Counted from the stretch's first letter, positions 7,521-17,848 are shown. The stretch is 64,000 nucleotides of DNA from Chelativorans sp. J32 (GCF_000518985.1 NZ_JAEQ01000002.1:310001-374000), one strand, 5' to 3'. Numbers and translations are program-made. Notes: generated from the letters alone by a model not told the origin.

Positions 7521-9509
7521 CTAGCCGCTCTCGTGGAAATGATTGTAGATCTGCCGGGCGATGGATTCCGAGATGCCATCCACCGCCATCAGATCCTCGA
7601 CCGCCGCACGGCTCACCGCCTTGGCGGTGCCGAAGTGGTGCAGAAGGGAGCGCTTGCGGCCCGGGCCGATCCCGGCGATCTCGTCCAGAGGGTTCTTGAC
7701 CATCTCCTTTTTGCGGCGGGCGCGATGCGATCCTATCGCGAAACGATGTGCTTCATCCCGCAGGCGTTGCACGAAGTAAAGGACAGGGTCCCGCGGCGGC
7801 AGCGTAAAAGGAGGTTTGCCCTCCATGAAGAAGCGCTCGCGTCCCGCGTCGCGGTCGACGCCTTTCGCCACACCGATGGCGATCACGAGCTCGGAAATGC
7901 CGAGGTCGTCCAGAATCTGCCGCACGGCCGACATCTGCCCTTGGCCGCCATCGATCAGGATGACGTCAGGCCAGGCAGGAAAGGGAGCATCGCCTTCGTC
8001 AACTCCATTGCCGTTACCGGGCAGCCCCTGTTCGCGGATGAGACGGGCGAAGCGGCGCTGCATCACCTCGCGCATCATGCCGAAATCGTCACCCGGGGTG
8101 ATCTCGGTCGAGCGGATATTGAACTTCCGGTATTGGTTTTTCACGAAACCTTCCGGACCCGCCACGATCATCGCGCCCACAGCATTGGTGCCCATGATGT
8201 GCGAGTTGTCGTAGACTTCGATACGTCGCGGCGTAGCCTCTAGACCAAAAGTCTCGGCGAAGCCCTCCAGCAGCCGCGTCTGCGACGATGTTTCCGCAAG
8301 CCGCCTACCGAGCGCCTCGCGCGCGTTTTGCAGCGCGTGGTCGGTCAAATCCTTTTTCTCGCCGCGCATCGGCACCGAGACCTGTATCCTTCGGCCGGCG
8401 CGCGCCGAAAGCGCCTCCGTCAGGAGTTCCTGATCCTCGACGGGGTGGGAAAGCAGGATCAGGCGGGGGCAGGGCTTGTCGTCGTAGAACTGCGCCAGGA
8501 AGGAGCCAAGGACCTCGGCCGGACCAAGTGCGGGATCGGCTTTCGGGAAATAGGCGCGATTGCCCCAGTTCTGGCCCGTGCGAAAGAAGAAGACCTGGAT
8601 GCAGTTCTGCCCACCTTCCTGATGGATTGCGAACACGTCTGCCTCTTCGATGCCTTGCGGGTTGATCCCCTGGTGACTCTGCACGTGGCTGAGAGCGGCA
8701 AGGCGGTCGCGATAGATCGCGGCCCGTTCGAAATCGAGGGCTGCCGAGGCTTCCTGCATGGCCGTGGCGATCTCGCCCTTCACCTTGGTCGAGCGTCCGG
8801 ACAGGAAATCCTTCGCCTCGGCAACCAGAGTGGCATAGTCCTCCGGACTGATCTCGCCCGTGCAGGGGCCGGAGCAGCGCTTGATCTGGTAGAGCAGGCA
8901 GGGCCGCGTCCGGCTTTCGAAGACGGAATCGGTGCAGGTGCGCAGGAGAAACGCCCTTTGCAGCGAATTTATCGTGCGCCCCACCGCACCGGCAGATGCG
9001 AAAGGTCCAAAATAGTCGCCCTTCCGCGACCGCGCGCCACGATGCTTGAAAATGCCGGGAGCGGGATGGTCGCCCGTGAGCAGGATGTAGGGAAAGGACT
9101 TATCGTCCCGCAGCAGCACGTTAAAGCGTGGCCGCAAACGCTTGATCAGATTTGCCTCGAGGAGAAGCGCCTCTGTCTCTGTGCGGGTGACCACGAATTC
9201 CATCGAGGCCGTCTCGCGGATCATGCGCTCGATGCGGTTCGAATGCCCCCGGCCCTGGGCGTAATTGGTGACGCGCTTTTTGAGGCTGCGGGCCTTCCCT
9301 ACATAGAGAACGTCACCTTCCGCGTTCATCATGCGGTAAACGCCGGGAGCGTTCGGAAGGCGCTTCACGACCGCCTGAATCACCTCCGCTCCCGTGGTGG
9401 TGGTGACCTCGGTGCCGGCGCTGTCCCATTCCAGGGCGGCGTCCTCTATGCCCATCATCGCGTTGTTGAGGTCGGCCGTGGTCACGACGCGTCTCCAGTC
9501 GGATTCCAT
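7521..9509 (-). CDS. uvrC: excinuclease ABC subunit C
   Basis: UvrC makes both incisions in nucleotide excision repair with UvrA and UvrB. The 662 residues contain a GIY-YIG nuclease domain (about 50-135, starting APGVYRMMN), the Cys cluster region [13 protein letters not shown], a UVR motif (about 245-280), the RNase-H-like second nuclease domain, and a C-terminal HhH pair ([17 protein letters not shown], about 610-655). The N terminus is about 45 residues longer than in enterobacteria, as is common in Rhizobiales. Its start overlaps the end of the upstream SDR gene by 28 bp. Confidence 0.96.
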   Translation of the reverse strand: MESDWRRVVTTADLNNAMMGIEDAALEWDSAGTEVTTTTGAEVIQAVVKRLPNAPGVYRMMNAEGDVLYVGKARSLKKRVTNYAQGRGHSNRIERMIRETASMEFVVTRTETEALLLEANLIKRLRPRFNVLLRDDKSFPYILLTGDHPAPGIFKHRGARSRKGDYFGPFASAGAVGRTINSLQRAFLLRTCTDSVFESRTRPCLLYQIKRCSGPCTGEISPEDYATLVAEAKDFLSGRSTKVKGEIATAMQEASAALDFERAAIYRDRLAALSHVQSHQGINPQGIEEADVFAIHQEGGQNCIQVFFFRTGQNWGNRAYFPKADPALGPAEVLGSFLAQFYDDKPCPRLILLSHPVEDQELLTEALSARAGRRIQVSVPMRGEKKDLTDHALQNAREALGRRLAETSSQTRLLEGFAETFGLEATPRRIEVYDNSHIMGTNAVGAMIVAGPEGFVKNQYRKFNIRSTEITPGDDFGMMREVMQRRFARLIREQGLPGNGNGVDEGDAPFPAWPDVILIDGGQGQMSAVRQILDDLGISELVIAIGVAKGVDRDAGRERFFMEGKPPFTLPPRDPVLYFVQRLRDEAHRFAIGSHRARRKKEMVKNPLDEIAGIGPGRKRSLLHHFGTAKAVSRAAVEDLMAVDGISESIARQIYNHFHESG

Positions 9510-10249
9510 GTGAGATGTTTCCCGCCATCAAGGGCAATCATCTGCCCCGTAATGGAAGGTGCCTCCCATAGATAGCGAATCGTGGCGCCGAATTCAGCCA
9601 GATCCGGCCCGCGACGCAACAGGAGCGCATCGGTCTGCCGCTGAAAATTTGCTTCGTCTTCGTCCATGTCGGGCAGGGTAGGGCCCGGGCCGATGGCGTT
9701 TACCCGGATGCGGGGCGCCAGCGCCTGGGCCATGGTCCGCGTCGCCATCCACAATGCCGCTTTCGAAAGCGTGTAGCTGAAGTGGCGCGGGGTCGGCCTC
9801 CAAACGCGCTGGTCGATCATGTTCACTATCAGGCCTTCACGATCCTGCGGTAGCGCCCGGGCAAATTCCTGGGCGAGAATTGCTGGTGCCTTCACATGAA
9901 GAGCAAAATGCCGATCCCAAATTTCCTCGGAGAAGTCGGCAAGCGAATCCTCTTCGAAAACGGAGGCATTATTGACGAGGAGATGGACGGGGCCAAGGAT
10001 GTCTCTCGCCTTCTCGATCAAAGATCTTGCCTGCGTGGATTCAGTAAGGTCCGCCTGCAGAATATAGGCGCGGCCTCCCCCTTTTGCGATGGTTGACGAA
10101 AGTTCTTCGGCTTCCTCTCGAGACCTGTCGCAATGGATGGCCACCGTAAAGCCGTGCGTTGCCAGATCGAGCGCTATCGCATGCCCGATTCGCCTAGCTC
10201 CGCCGGTGACGAGAACGGTCGTTTCAGTCGGGCGCATCTGCATAACCAT
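9482..10249 (-). CDS. SDR family oxidoreductase, pteridine-reductase-like
   Basis: This 255-residue short-chain dehydrogenase has an NADP-binding motif TGGARRIG near residue 16, followed by HCDRS. It has NNAS at about residue 93 and a catalytic YTLSK at about residues 157-161. The TG.ARRIG form and overall pattern resemble FolM/PTR1-type dihydromonapterin or pteridine reductases, which would fit a pterin-related operon with moaD-moaE downstream, but the substrate is inference. It is the first gene of the operon. Several ATGs (codons 1, 3 and 5) could serve as start. Confidence 0.8.
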   Translation of the reverse strand: MVMQMRPTETTVLVTGGARRIGHAIALDLATHGFTVAIHCDRSREEAEELSSTIAKGGGRAYILQADLTESTQARSLIEKARDILGPVHLLVNNASVFEEDSLADFSEEIWDRHFALHVKAPAILAQEFARALPQDREGLIVNMIDQRVWRPTPRHFSYTLSKAALWMATRTMAQALAPRIRVNAIGPGPTLPDMDEDEANFQRQTDALLLRRGPDLAEFGATIRYLWEAPSITGQMIALDGGKHLTWNPTGDAS

Positions 10250-10614
10250 TTTGTATTATTTCCATCGAGGCAAAAATATACTTTACTGCTCCAGCACCAA
10301 ATCCGCCTCCGGGCTGCGACGGACTTGGTGAGTGGCCAGTATGGTTAGCAGATGATTAAGCGAACAACATGGGCTGATCAAATTTGTTGCTGCGAAGCCA
10401 CACCTGCTACGTCCTTCCGAGGAGCGAATACACGTTCTGCCGTTTGGCCATTTTGCGGCCATCTTGTAGCCATCTTTCACCGCTTTTCCATCAAGCCGGC
10501 GGAACCGAGCGGTCCTGAATTCGTTATAAGGCGCACGGTTGGGGTCTGAGGGCGGGTGTCTGCGCGAGACGCGTCCTTTCCCGGAATTTTGCTCATGTGG
10601 CTAAGGAGATCACA
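10250..10614. other. 365-bp intergenic region, divergent promoters
   Basis: This region separates the minus-strand SDR-uvrC operon from the plus-strand outer-membrane protein gene and is more AT-rich than its surroundings. The short open frames in it have no ribosome site or recognisable protein character. The last 60 bases are the leader of the barrel gene, with a clear TAAGGAG at 10602-10608. I see no terminator or RNA gene that I can support. Confidence 0.5.
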
Positions 10615-11289
10615 ATGAAGGTCAACAAGAACTCGATGCTAGGCTTTGCAGCCGCTGCCGCGATTATCGCCGGTGCGATGCCTGCCAATGCTGCGGACGT
10701 TATCATGGAGCAGCCGCCGGCACCGCCTGCCGCTCCGATGGAAGTGGCTCCGGTCGCGACCTGGGCCGGTCCTTATGCCGGTATCGCGCTCGGCTACGGC
10801 TTCTCGGGCAGCACCGAGGTAAGCCCGGCGGGTCTGCCGTCCACCGACATCGACACGGACGGCTTCGTCGGTAACGTGTTCGGCGGTTGGCAGGGCCAGT
10901 CCGGCCAGTTCGTATACGGCGTTGAGGGTGACGTCGGCTACAACGGCATGGACGGTGACGACAGCGGCTTCTCCACCGAGGCTGGTGTGGACGGCACGCT
11001 GCGTGCGCGTCTCGGCTACGCTGCGACCGACAACGTTCTGCTCTACGCCACGGGTGGTGGTGCAGTTGGTCGCCACGAGGTTTCCAACGCCCTCGGCTCC
11101 GACTCCCAGACCATGTGGGGCTGGACCGCTGGTGCCGGTGTCGACGTGAAGCTGACGCCGAAGGCCTTCGCCCGTCTCGAGTACCGCTACACCGATCTCG
11201 GCAGCGAGACCTTCACCATTGGTGGTGTCGATCACGATGTCGATGCGACGAGCAACAAGGTGCTGCTCGGCGTCGGTATGCAGTTCTAA
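10615..11289 (+). CDS. outer membrane beta-barrel protein (Omp25/Omp31-like)
   Basis: This 224-residue protein has a Sec signal peptide (residues 1-26, cut after ANA-A). A short Pro-rich linker leads into an eight-strand-type barrel that starts WAGPYAGIALGYGFSG and ends in an aromatic residue (LLGVGMQF), the outer-membrane assembly signal. Gly- and Tyr-rich alternating strands (YGVEGDVGYNG, LRARLGYAATDNVLLYATGG, ARLEYRYTDLG) match rhizobial Omp25/Omp31/RopB-type proteins. The start with TAAGGAG seven bases upstream is preferred over a frame extension to 10597. Highly biased codons suggest strong expression. A strong terminator follows. Confidence 0.9.
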   Translation: MKVNKNSMLGFAAAAAIIAGAMPANAADVIMEQPPAPPAAPMEVAPVATWAGPYAGIALGYGFSGSTEVSPAGLPSTDIDTDGFVGNVFGGWQGQSGQFVYGVEGDVGYNGMDGDDSGFSTEAGVDGTLRARLGYAATDNVLLYATGGGAVGRHEVSNALGSDSQTMWGWTAGAGVDVKLTPKAFARLEYRYTDLGSETFTIGGVDHDVDATSNKVLLGVGMQF

Positions 11290-11314
11290 GAACGGCAGCA
11301 ATGCCATCGGAAAG

Positions 11315-11345
11315 GCCGGGCGCGAGCCCGGCTTTTTCTTTTTCA
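11315..11345 (+). terminator. rho-independent terminator of the outer-membrane protein gene
   Basis: GCCGGGC (11315-11321), a GCGA tetraloop and GCCCGGC (11326-11332) are followed by a T-rich tract to 11345. Confidence 0.92.
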
Positions 11346-11362
11346 GCGTGGCGGCCGCAGGA

Positions 11363-12013
11363 TTATCGCGCCGGGGGCATAGCCACGTCAGCTTTCCGAC
11401 AAGAATCCTCGTCCACCTCTTCGCAGGAGCGGAATTCCAGGTCCCGCGTGAGGCAAATCCGAACCTCTCGCAAATAACGCCTGTCGCAGGTTACCGCTAT
11501 TCCAGACGCTGGCAGATCCGGGTTGGCGGCCAGGAATTTTTCTTCCACATCAGCAGGTGAAACGGCACGGGGCTCCTCAAGTCCGGAAAAGTCACCGGGG
11601 ACTTTGATCCGTTCCCACGCCTGCCGCAGGAGGGCGAAATAACTGCCCTGATCGAGGCCGGAACAGGACCCGTGCTTGCGCCATTGATGACCCATCAGGC
11701 CGGCGGAGGGCACCAGATCCCGGTAGGCTTCCACCATTTTTCGAGGTACACGACCGGGCTGCCGCGTCCGGCAGAATTCGGGATACCCGTTCTCATATTG
11801 CGGCCAAAGACCGTGCACGACGAAGCTATAGGGGTGTGTCGCGATGCACTGTTCCTCGTTTGCATCGGCGCCTGCCGCCGCGCAGTAGCTCGGCGACCAT
11901 GAGAGCGAGAGCACGTAGAAGTCGAAGACCCCGGCCTCGGCCCCCCGCTCGCCTGAGAGAGCGGGGCAGATGCTGGTTGCGACGAAAATGAGCGCTCCCG
12001 CCCATCGGCGCAT
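11363..12013 (-). CDS. ribonuclease T2 family protein
   Basis: This 216-residue secreted RNase has a signal peptide over residues ~1-21 and both catalytic signatures: HGLWPQ (about 67-72) and HQWRKHGSC (about 107-115). The two histidines and the glutamate/lysine environment expected for RNA cleavage via a 2',3'-cyclic phosphate are therefore present, along with several cysteines for disulfides. It probably acts in the periplasm or outside the cell. The ATG is preceded by GGAG at six bases, which lies inside the last codons of a 38-codon membrane-protein ORF, so the two are probably co-translated. It converges on the barrel gene. Confidence 0.9.
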   Translation of the reverse strand: MRRWAGALIFVATSICPALSGERGAEAGVFDFYVLSLSWSPSYCAAAGADANEEQCIATHPYSFVVHGLWPQYENGYPEFCRTRQPGRVPRKMVEAYRDLVPSAGLMGHQWRKHGSCSGLDQGSYFALLRQAWERIKVPGDFSGLEEPRAVSPADVEEKFLAANPDLPASGIAVTCDRRYLREVRICLTRDLEFRSCEEVDEDSCRKADVAMPPAR

Positions 12014-12015
12014 GC

Positions 12016-12132
12016 CTATCTCCGTTTGGCTTTAGCCCGTACCGGCTGCAGCCGGGTGCGATGCCACCAGATCGGAAGCATCAGGGTCGGGATCAGCAGG
12101 GGGATGTAAAACAAAAACGATATATCCATCAT
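12016..12132 (-). CDS. predicted 38-residue membrane protein upstream of RNase T2
   Basis: The frame begins ATG-ATG, encodes a hydrophobic helix (about residues 4-23, DISFLFYIPLLIPTLMLPIW) and ends in a very basic tail (HRTRLQPVRAKAKRR), so it should sit in the inner membrane with the C terminus inside. AGGA lies six bases before the second ATG. The stop is two bases before the RNase T2 start, and its final codons contain that gene's GGAG. It is below usual annotation length. Length, topology and spacing support a real gene; the function is unknown. Confidence 0.55.
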   Translation of the reverse strand: MMDISFLFYIPLLIPTLMLPIWWHRTRLQPVRAKAKRR

Positions 12133-12266
12133 AAGTCCTATATCGTAGCGGTATTAGGAGAAAACAATACGCCTATAGGACAGGATAGAAGAGAACATCC
12201 CGTTTACGCATGTTCTCAAATTCTCGCTAAATTTCACCCTGCTGGTGAGTCCGCTGCGGCTCTCCC

Positions 12267-12704
12267 TCAGCGCAGAACACGGCAGGATGCGTTGTAGACA
12301 TTCCAGCGATCGAAACCGAGCACGCAGAATTCCACATTGTCACCAATGCCGGCGAAACCCTGACCATATTCGATCAGGTACCAGATTGGCCGATCCTGGC
12401 CGTCGGAAAGCCGCGCGGTGGCCTGGCAATACCGCCGCTCGATCGGGCTGTTGAAGGTCGCAGGCTCATAGCGGGTCAGCCGCGCACCGTAGAAATCGAC
12501 GATATCGACATTGGGCAGGTTCGGCACATGGGTGACCTGGTAGCGAAAGCGATTCTGGATCGTGCCGCGTACGCTTTGATGGCCGCAGATCGTATCTTCG
12601 CCGGCATAGACGCCGATGAAATCCGCTGCCTGTACGGCAGTTGCCTGCATCAACGCGGAAAACGACAGAGCTAGACTGGCTGCAAGAGCTGCAAGGCGTG
12701 CCAT
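12267..12704 (-). CDS. secreted hypothetical protein
   Basis: This 145-residue protein has a clear signal peptide (residues 1-26, ending VQAA). The mature part contains four cysteines (CGHQS, RYCQA, EFCVLG, ASCRVL), enough for two disulfides, which suits the periplasm. I recognise no catalytic motif; it resembles short conserved secreted proteins of Rhizobiales. It is monocistronic by spacing, with about 130 bp of intergenic DNA on its downstream side before the small RNase T2-linked ORF. Confidence 0.7.
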   Translation of the reverse strand: MARLAALAASLALSFSALMQATAVQAADFIGVYAGEDTICGHQSVRGTIQNRFRYQVTHVPNLPNVDIVDFYGARLTRYEPATFNSPIERRYCQATARLSDGQDRPIWYLIEYGQGFAGIGDNVEFCVLGFDRWNVYNASCRVLR

Positions 12705-12792
12705 GAATTCTCTCCTGATGAGGCCCGATATGATTAGTTTCTGTCAGCCGTTGATGCTGGTCAAGATGAAGAGCATCTGGCGGCGATCGTCA

Positions 12793-13641
12793 TTATTCCT
12801 TTGTAAGCTGTGTCAGGGAGAAATCCCCCTTTCCATCCTCTCCCAATCTTTCCGCAAGAACGGGAAGGAGAACGCGGAGTTCCTCTTTCAGCACATAAGG
12901 CGGATTGACGACGATCATGCCGGAGCCGTCCAGCCGCGCCTCGGGTGCAGGAGGACGAATGGTGAGCGCGACATCGAGGATATCGGGAACGCCGCTCTCA
13001 GCTAATGCCTGTCGGAACCGATCGACCGCTTTGCGATCTTTCACTGGATACCAGAACGCATAAATTCCGGTCGGCCAGCGCCGGTGGGCCTTCTTGAGGC
13101 TGTCGACCATGCGGGTGAACTCCCCCTCCTTCTCAAAGGGAGGGTCTGTCAGCACCAAGCCGCGCCGCTCCTTGGGCGGAAGGTGAGCCCCGAGCGCCAG
13201 CCACCCGTCGAGTTCGATCACCCGGACCTGGTGATCTCCCCCGAAGTTTTGCTTCAGCAGCTGAACGTCTTCCGGATGAAGCTCTATCGCGGTCAGGCGG
13301 TCCTGTTTGCGCAGGAGGTGGCGGGCGATCAGCGGCGAGCCGGGATAGAAGCCCATTTCGCCTGCAGTGTTTACAGCACGAACGACCTCAAGCAGCGGCT
13401 GCAGGAGGTTGCCGGCCTCGCTGCCCGGCGAGGCCGCCAGAAGCCTGCCGATGCCGTTCTGCCATTCGCCGGTCTTTTGCGCCTCCTCCGAGAAAAGGCT
13501 GTAGAGTCCCACACCTGCGTGCGTGTCGATCACGCGAAAGGGTTTTTCCTTCCGCTTGAGATATTCTATGACACGCACAAGGATCGCGTGCTTCATCACA
13601 TCGGCGAAATTCCCGGCATGATAGGCGTGGCGATAATTCAT
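12793..13641 (-). CDS. rlmJ: 23S rRNA (adenine(2030)-N6)-methyltransferase
   Basis: RlmJ methylates A2030 of 23S rRNA using SAM. The 282-residue product begins MNYRHAYHAGNFADVMKH, a hallmark of the family, and contains the SAM-loop region DTHAGVGLY and the N6-adenine catalytic motif DPPFE (about residue 162). It is divergent from the molybdopterin oxidoreductase gene, with 77 bp between starts. Confidence 0.93.
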   Translation of the reverse strand: MNYRHAYHAGNFADVMKHAILVRVIEYLKRKEKPFRVIDTHAGVGLYSLFSEEAQKTGEWQNGIGRLLAASPGSEAGNLLQPLLEVVRAVNTAGEMGFYPGSPLIARHLLRKQDRLTAIELHPEDVQLLKQNFGGDHQVRVIELDGWLALGAHLPPKERRGLVLTDPPFEKEGEFTRMVDSLKKAHRRWPTGIYAFWYPVKDRKAVDRFRQALAESGVPDILDVALTIRPPAPEARLDGSGMIVVNPPYVLKEELRVLLPVLAERLGEDGKGDFSLTQLTKE

Positions 13642-13718
13642 TTTTCCTCGGGCTGCATGAAAGCTTCTGACCGCTTTGGCCCTACTCCGAAGAAGGCGAC
13701 GCCGCTAGTCTCCGCGCC

Positions 13719-15821
13719 ATGAACACACATGTGCAAACCCGCATAGGCCACTCGGCCTGCCCGCATGATTGCCCCTCCACCTGTGCGCTCGATGTCGAGA
13801 TCGTCGACGGCCGTCTGGGCCGTGTGCACGGTGCCAGGGACAACAGCTACACCGCCGGCGTCATCTGCGCCAAGGTCGCCCGCTATGCCGAGCGGGTATA
13901 TCATCCCGAGCGCCTCCTGAAACCGCTGGTGCGCGCCGGCGCCAAAGGGGAGGGAGCCTGGAAGGAGGCGAGTTGGGAGGCCGCGCTAGACCGCGTCGCC
14001 GAGGCGTTCCTTCGGGCGGAAGAAAAATACGGAAGCGAAACCGTCTGGCCTTATCATTATGCGGGCACGATGGGACTGGTACAGCGCGACTCGATTCATC
14101 GGGTTCGTCACGCCAAGCGCTATTCCAAGCAGTTCGACACGATTTGCACGAACCCGGCCTGGGCTGGTTACGTAATGGGGACGGGCGCACTGCATGGGGC
14201 GGATCCCCGCGAGATGGCCAAGGCCGATTGTGTCGTGATCTGGGGGACCAACGCGGTTGCGACCCAGGTCAATGTCATGACGCATGCCGTTCGCGCCCGG
14301 AAAGAGCGGGGCGCCAGGATCGTTGTCGTCGATGTCTACGACAATGCGACAATGAAGCAGGCGGATCTCGGCATTATAGTTCGTCCCGGGACGGACGGCG
14401 CACTTGCCTGTGCCGTGATGCATGTTCTCTTCCGGGACGGTTTTGCCGATTGGCCTTATCTCGAAAAATATACGGATGACCCGCGAGGGCTGGAGGCCCA
14501 TCTGGCCACCCGCACGCCGGAGTGGGCGGAGGCGATTACTGGCGTTCCGGCATCTGAGATCGAAACCTTTGCCCGCCTGGTGGGCCAAACCAAGCGCACC
14601 TATTTCCGACTGGGCTATGGCTTCACGCGCAACCGCAACGGCGCGGTGAACATGCATGCCGCGCTCTCCATCGCGGCGGTGACGGGTGCATGGCAATATG
14701 AAGGCGGCGGGGCCTTCCATTCGAACTCCGGCATTTTCGGGCTGGACAAGTCGCTTATCGAGGGGACGGCGTTTGCCGATCCCTCGATAAGATCCCTCGA
14801 CCAGTCCCAGATCGGCCGGGTGCTGACCGGGGATCCCCAGGCGTTGCACGGGGGACCTCCGGTGACGGCAATGCTCATCCAGAACACCAATCCGGCCAAT
14901 GTGGCTCCGGAACAGCGGCTGGTGAAGCGCGGTTTCCTGCGCGATGACCTTTTTGTCTGCGTGCACGAGCAGTTCATGACAGACACGGCCAAGCTCGCCG
15001 ATGTCGTGCTGCCCGCGACGATGTTCATCGAGCACGATGACATTTATCGCGGGGGCGGCCACCAGCACATCCTGCTTGGCCCGAAGCTCATCGACCCGCC
15101 TGCGGAGGCACGCGAGAATATCTATGTAATCGACGAGCTGGCGAAGCGCTTGGGGGTTGCCCATCTGCCCGGCTTCGGCTTGTCCGCGCGGGAGCATCTC
15201 GACTGGATGCTGGCACAGCGGGGGCTTGGCACATTCGACAGCTTCCGTCACGAACGGTGGGCAGATGTGCAGCCGGATTTCGAGACAGCCCATTTCCTGA
15301 ACGGTTTCGGGCATCCGGACGGAAAATTTCGCTTTAGCCCGAAATGGACGGGAACACCGGGCCCCAACCATCCGCCTCGATCGATCGGCTTCCAGGGCCC
15401 GCATGAGCGTCTGCCGGCCTTTCCAGATCATGTGGATTTTATCGAAGAGACGGATGCGGAGCATCCGTTCCGGCTGGCCACCTCGCCGGCGCGCAGCTTC
15501 CTGAATTCCAGCTTCACGGAAACACCGGGGTCCAAAAAGCGGGAGGGCAGGCCAGAACTGATTCTGCATCCCGAAGACGCTGCCCTGATGGGGATAGCCG
15601 AGGGCGATCGGGTGGAGATCGGCAATGGGCGCGGCGAGGTCGTGCTGCACGCCAAACTGTTCGATGGCGTGCGCCGTGGTGTCGTCATCGCTGAAGGCAT
15701 CTGGCCGAACAGCGCTCATGAACGAGGGGAGGGCATCAATGTGCTGACGGGCGCCGATGCCGTTGCCCCCTACGGAGGGGCGGCCGTTCACGACACGAAA
15801 GTGTGGGTTCGGCCGGCCTAA
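13719..15821 (+). CDS. molybdopterin-dependent oxidoreductase, DMSO reductase family
   Basis: This 700-residue protein has an N-terminal 4Fe-4S motif (CPHDCPSTC...C, residues ~14-50). The molybdopterin domains follow (WGTNAVATQVNVM, N..G.. motifs, QNTNPANVAPEQ), and the C-terminal dinucleotide-binding domain begins near residue 580 (LATSPARSFLNSSF). No Tat signal is visible, so it is probably cytoplasmic. The substrate cannot be read from sequence; thiosulfate/polysulfide-like, formate-like and assimilatory types are all possible, and no electron-transfer partner is adjacent. It would need the cofactor made with moaD-moaE. Confidence 0.85.
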   Translation: MNTHVQTRIGHSACPHDCPSTCALDVEIVDGRLGRVHGARDNSYTAGVICAKVARYAERVYHPERLLKPLVRAGAKGEGAWKEASWEAALDRVAEAFLRAEEKYGSETVWPYHYAGTMGLVQRDSIHRVRHAKRYSKQFDTICTNPAWAGYVMGTGALHGADPREMAKADCVVIWGTNAVATQVNVMTHAVRARKERGARIVVVDVYDNATMKQADLGIIVRPGTDGALACAVMHVLFRDGFADWPYLEKYTDDPRGLEAHLATRTPEWAEAITGVPASEIETFARLVGQTKRTYFRLGYGFTRNRNGAVNMHAALSIAAVTGAWQYEGGGAFHSNSGIFGLDKSLIEGTAFADPSIRSLDQSQIGRVLTGDPQALHGGPPVTAMLIQNTNPANVAPEQRLVKRGFLRDDLFVCVHEQFMTDTAKLADVVLPATMFIEHDDIYRGGGHQHILLGPKLIDPPAEARENIYVIDELAKRLGVAHLPGFGLSAREHLDWMLAQRGLGTFDSFRHERWADVQPDFETAHFLNGFGHPDGKFRFSPKWTGTPGPNHPPRSIGFQGPHERLPAFPDHVDFIEETDAEHPFRLATSPARSFLNSSFTETPGSKKREGRPELILHPEDAALMGIAEGDRVEIGNGRGEVVLHAKLFDGVRRGVVIAEGIWPNSAHERGEGINVLTGADAVAPYGGAAVHDTKVWVRPA

Positions 15822-15830
15822 GCGGATCGG

Positions 15831-15851
15831 CGGCACCGCTAGCAGGTGCCG
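15831..15851. terminator. hairpin between convergent genes
   Basis: CGGCACC (15831-15837), a seven-base loop and GGTGCCG (15845-15851) form a stem just after the oxidoreductase stop. There is no good T tract, so termination here is only possible. Confidence 0.35.
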
Positions 15852-15892
15852 TTCTGGATCAAAATCTCTTTGATGCGGATGGCCGGCGAGCC

Positions 15893-16597
15893 TTATGGCG
15901 TGAGGCGGGCGAGGTCTTCGAGACCGGCAACCTGCTCTACGGACGAAGGGGCCATCAGGCTCGCGTGAGCGCCCCAGCCGATATCGGCGGTGGAAGCGAA
16001 GGCCGTCCTGCCATCCTTCATCCATGCACGCCCGGAAGCGACGAGAGAAAGTGCCAATGGGTAGATCCGGTGCTCCACCTTCAGCACCCGCTCTGCGAGG
16101 CTATCCTCGGTGTCGTCCGGCAGGACCGGTACTGCGGCCTGCGCAATGATCGGGCCGGAATCCATCTCATGCGTGACGAAATGCACCGTGCAGCCATGGA
16201 TGCGCATCCCAGCATCAAAAGCCTTCCGATGCGTGTCGAGGCCTTTGAAGAGGGGAAGCAGTGAAGGATGGATATTGATCATCCGGCCTTCCCAGCGTTT
16301 GACGAACGCTTCGCTCAGCATGCGCATGAAGCCGGCCAGACAGATCAGTTCCACCCGGTATTGACCGAGCGCCTCATCGATCGCCTGCTCATGCGCTTCC
16401 TTGTCCGCGAACTCGCTGCGAACCACGGCGACGGCCGGTATGCCCGCCGCCCTAGCCGCCGAGAGGCCGGGCGCGTCTGCCTTGTCGCTTAGGATGCAGG
16501 CGATCTCCGCGGGGAAATCGGTTTCCGCGGCGGCGCGGATCAGCGCCGACATGTTGGAGCCGCGGCCAGAAATGAGGATTGCTGTCTTCTTTCTCAC
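15893..16597 (-). CDS. purN: phosphoribosylglycinamide formyltransferase
   Basis: PurN transfers the formyl group of 10-formyl-THF to GAR, the third step of de novo purine synthesis. The 234-residue product has [10 protein letters not shown] at the N terminus and the catalytic Asn-His-Asp set in INIHPSLLP and HEMDSGPII. It is about 20 residues longer at the C terminus than E. coli PurN. Its ATG overlaps the purM stop by 4 bp, so the two are coupled. Confidence 0.96.
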   Translation of the reverse strand: MRKKTAILISGRGSNMSALIRAAAETDFPAEIACILSDKADAPGLSAARAAGIPAVAVVRSEFADKEAHEQAIDEALGQYRVELICLAGFMRMLSEAFVKRWEGRMINIHPSLLPLFKGLDTHRKAFDAGMRIHGCTVHFVTHEMDSGPIIAQAAVPVLPDDTEDSLAERVLKVEHRIYPLALSLVASGRAWMKDGRTAFASTADIGWGAHASLMAPSSVEQVAGLEDLARLTP

Positions 16598-17658
16598 AGC
16601 GCCAGGGCTCCTTGGTAGATCACGCCCTTGTCCCTGCGCGGCACGACGCCGCCAAGGATCTCGACCTGCTCTCCGGCCTTCTGGAGGACAGCCGCCACCT
16701 GTGCGGCCTGGCCGGCAGCGACGACGGCAATCATACCGATACCGCAGTTGAAGGTACGCAGCATTTCCTCGGCGGCGACCCCACCCTGGGCAGCGAGCCA
16801 GGAGAAGACCGGGGGAACGTTGACCGCGTCCAGGTTGATTTCGGCAGCGTAGGAAGACGGCAGAACGCGGGGAATGTTTTCCGGAAAACCGCCGCCGGTG
16901 ATGTGAGCCAGCGCCTTGATGCCATGCGTCCCGGCAATGGCCGAGAGAACGGATTTCACATAGATGCGGGTAGGGGTGAGCAGGGCCTCAGCCAAGGAAT
17001 GTTCTGCCTCAAAGGGGGCGGCATCGTTCCAGCCCAGGCCGCTCAGTTCGACGATCCTGCGCACCAGCGAAAAGCCGTTCGAATGCAGACCGGAGGACGC
17101 AAGACCCAGGATGACGTCGCCTTCGAGGATATCGTTCGTCGGCAGGAGTTGGCCACGTTCGGCCGCACCGACGGCAAAGCCGGCCAGATCATAATCGCCG
17201 TCGCGGTACATGCCCGGCATCTCCGCCGTTTCGCCGCCTATGAGCGCGCAGCCCGCCTGACGGCATCCCTCGGCAATGCCCGCAATGATCGCTGCTCCCT
17301 GTTCGGGATCGAGTTTGCCGGTCGCGAAATAGTCGAGGAAGAAGAGGGGTTCGGCGCCCTGCACCACGAGGTCGTTGACACACATCGCCACCAGATCGAT
17401 GCCCACGGTGTCATGTCTGCCCGATTCGATCGCCACTTTGAGTTTCGTTCCGACGCCATCATTGGCAGCCACCAGGACGGGATCTGTGAACCCTGCCGCC
17501 TTCAGGTCGAAAAGCCCGCCGAAGCCACCGATTTCGCCGTCGGCTCCCGGCCGGCGCGTTGATCGCACCAGGGGTTTGATCTTGTCCACGAGCGCGTTGC
17601 CCGCATCGATGTCCACGCCGGCATCGGCGTAGCTGAGGCCTTTTTCTTTCTGGATCAT
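16594..17658 (-). CDS. purM: phosphoribosylformylglycinamidine cyclo-ligase (AIR synthetase)
   Basis: PurM cyclises FGAM to AIR using ATP. The protein starts [21 protein letters not shown] and has the usual motifs: the DGVGTK loop, [11 protein letters not shown] and [13 protein letters not shown]. The frame is open to 17787, but the ATG at 17658 has GGAAG at six bases and gives the family length (354 residues). It forms an operon with purN. Confidence 0.96.
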   Translation of the reverse strand: MIQKEKGLSYADAGVDIDAGNALVDKIKPLVRSTRRPGADGEIGGFGGLFDLKAAGFTDPVLVAANDGVGTKLKVAIESGRHDTVGIDLVAMCVNDLVVQGAEPLFFLDYFATGKLDPEQGAAIIAGIAEGCRQAGCALIGGETAEMPGMYRDGDYDLAGFAVGAAERGQLLPTNDILEGDVILGLASSGLHSNGFSLVRRIVELSGLGWNDAAPFEAEHSLAEALLTPTRIYVKSVLSAIAGTHGIKALAHITGGGFPENIPRVLPSSYAAEINLDAVNVPPVFSWLAAQGGVAAEEMLRTFNCGIGMIAVVAAGQAAQVAAVLQKAGEQVEILGGVVPRRDKGVIYQGALAL

Positions 17659-17848
17659 GGCATCTTCCAGTCGCGCTTGTCGTTCCCCGGCTATTGGCAC
17701 GGAAGGGGAGGGCATCGCAAGGAGCCTGGCAAGGTGCGCACAGCGTTTGACCAAATCTCTCTTGCGGTGGCGCGTGGGCGCAGCCATTTATGCGGGCACG
17801 CGCGCTGCGTTTGAAGGATAGTATAGCGGCCGTCGGAGAGGAACCGGA

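Noticed and set aside
6864-8243. A 459-codon plus-strand frame across pgsA and uvrC
   Set aside because: It spans two well-supported genes on the other strand and shows no domain or ribosome site.
8328-9575. A 415-codon plus-strand open frame across uvrC
   Set aside because: It is antisense to a full-length UvrC with all domains; the translated sequence is Arg/His-rich and family-free.
13986-16025. A 679-codon open frame on the minus strand, antisense to the molybdopterin oxidoreductase
   Set aside because: It mirrors GC-rich codon structure of the sense gene; it has no recognisable domains, and the sense strand encodes a complete enzyme with a 4Fe-4S motif.
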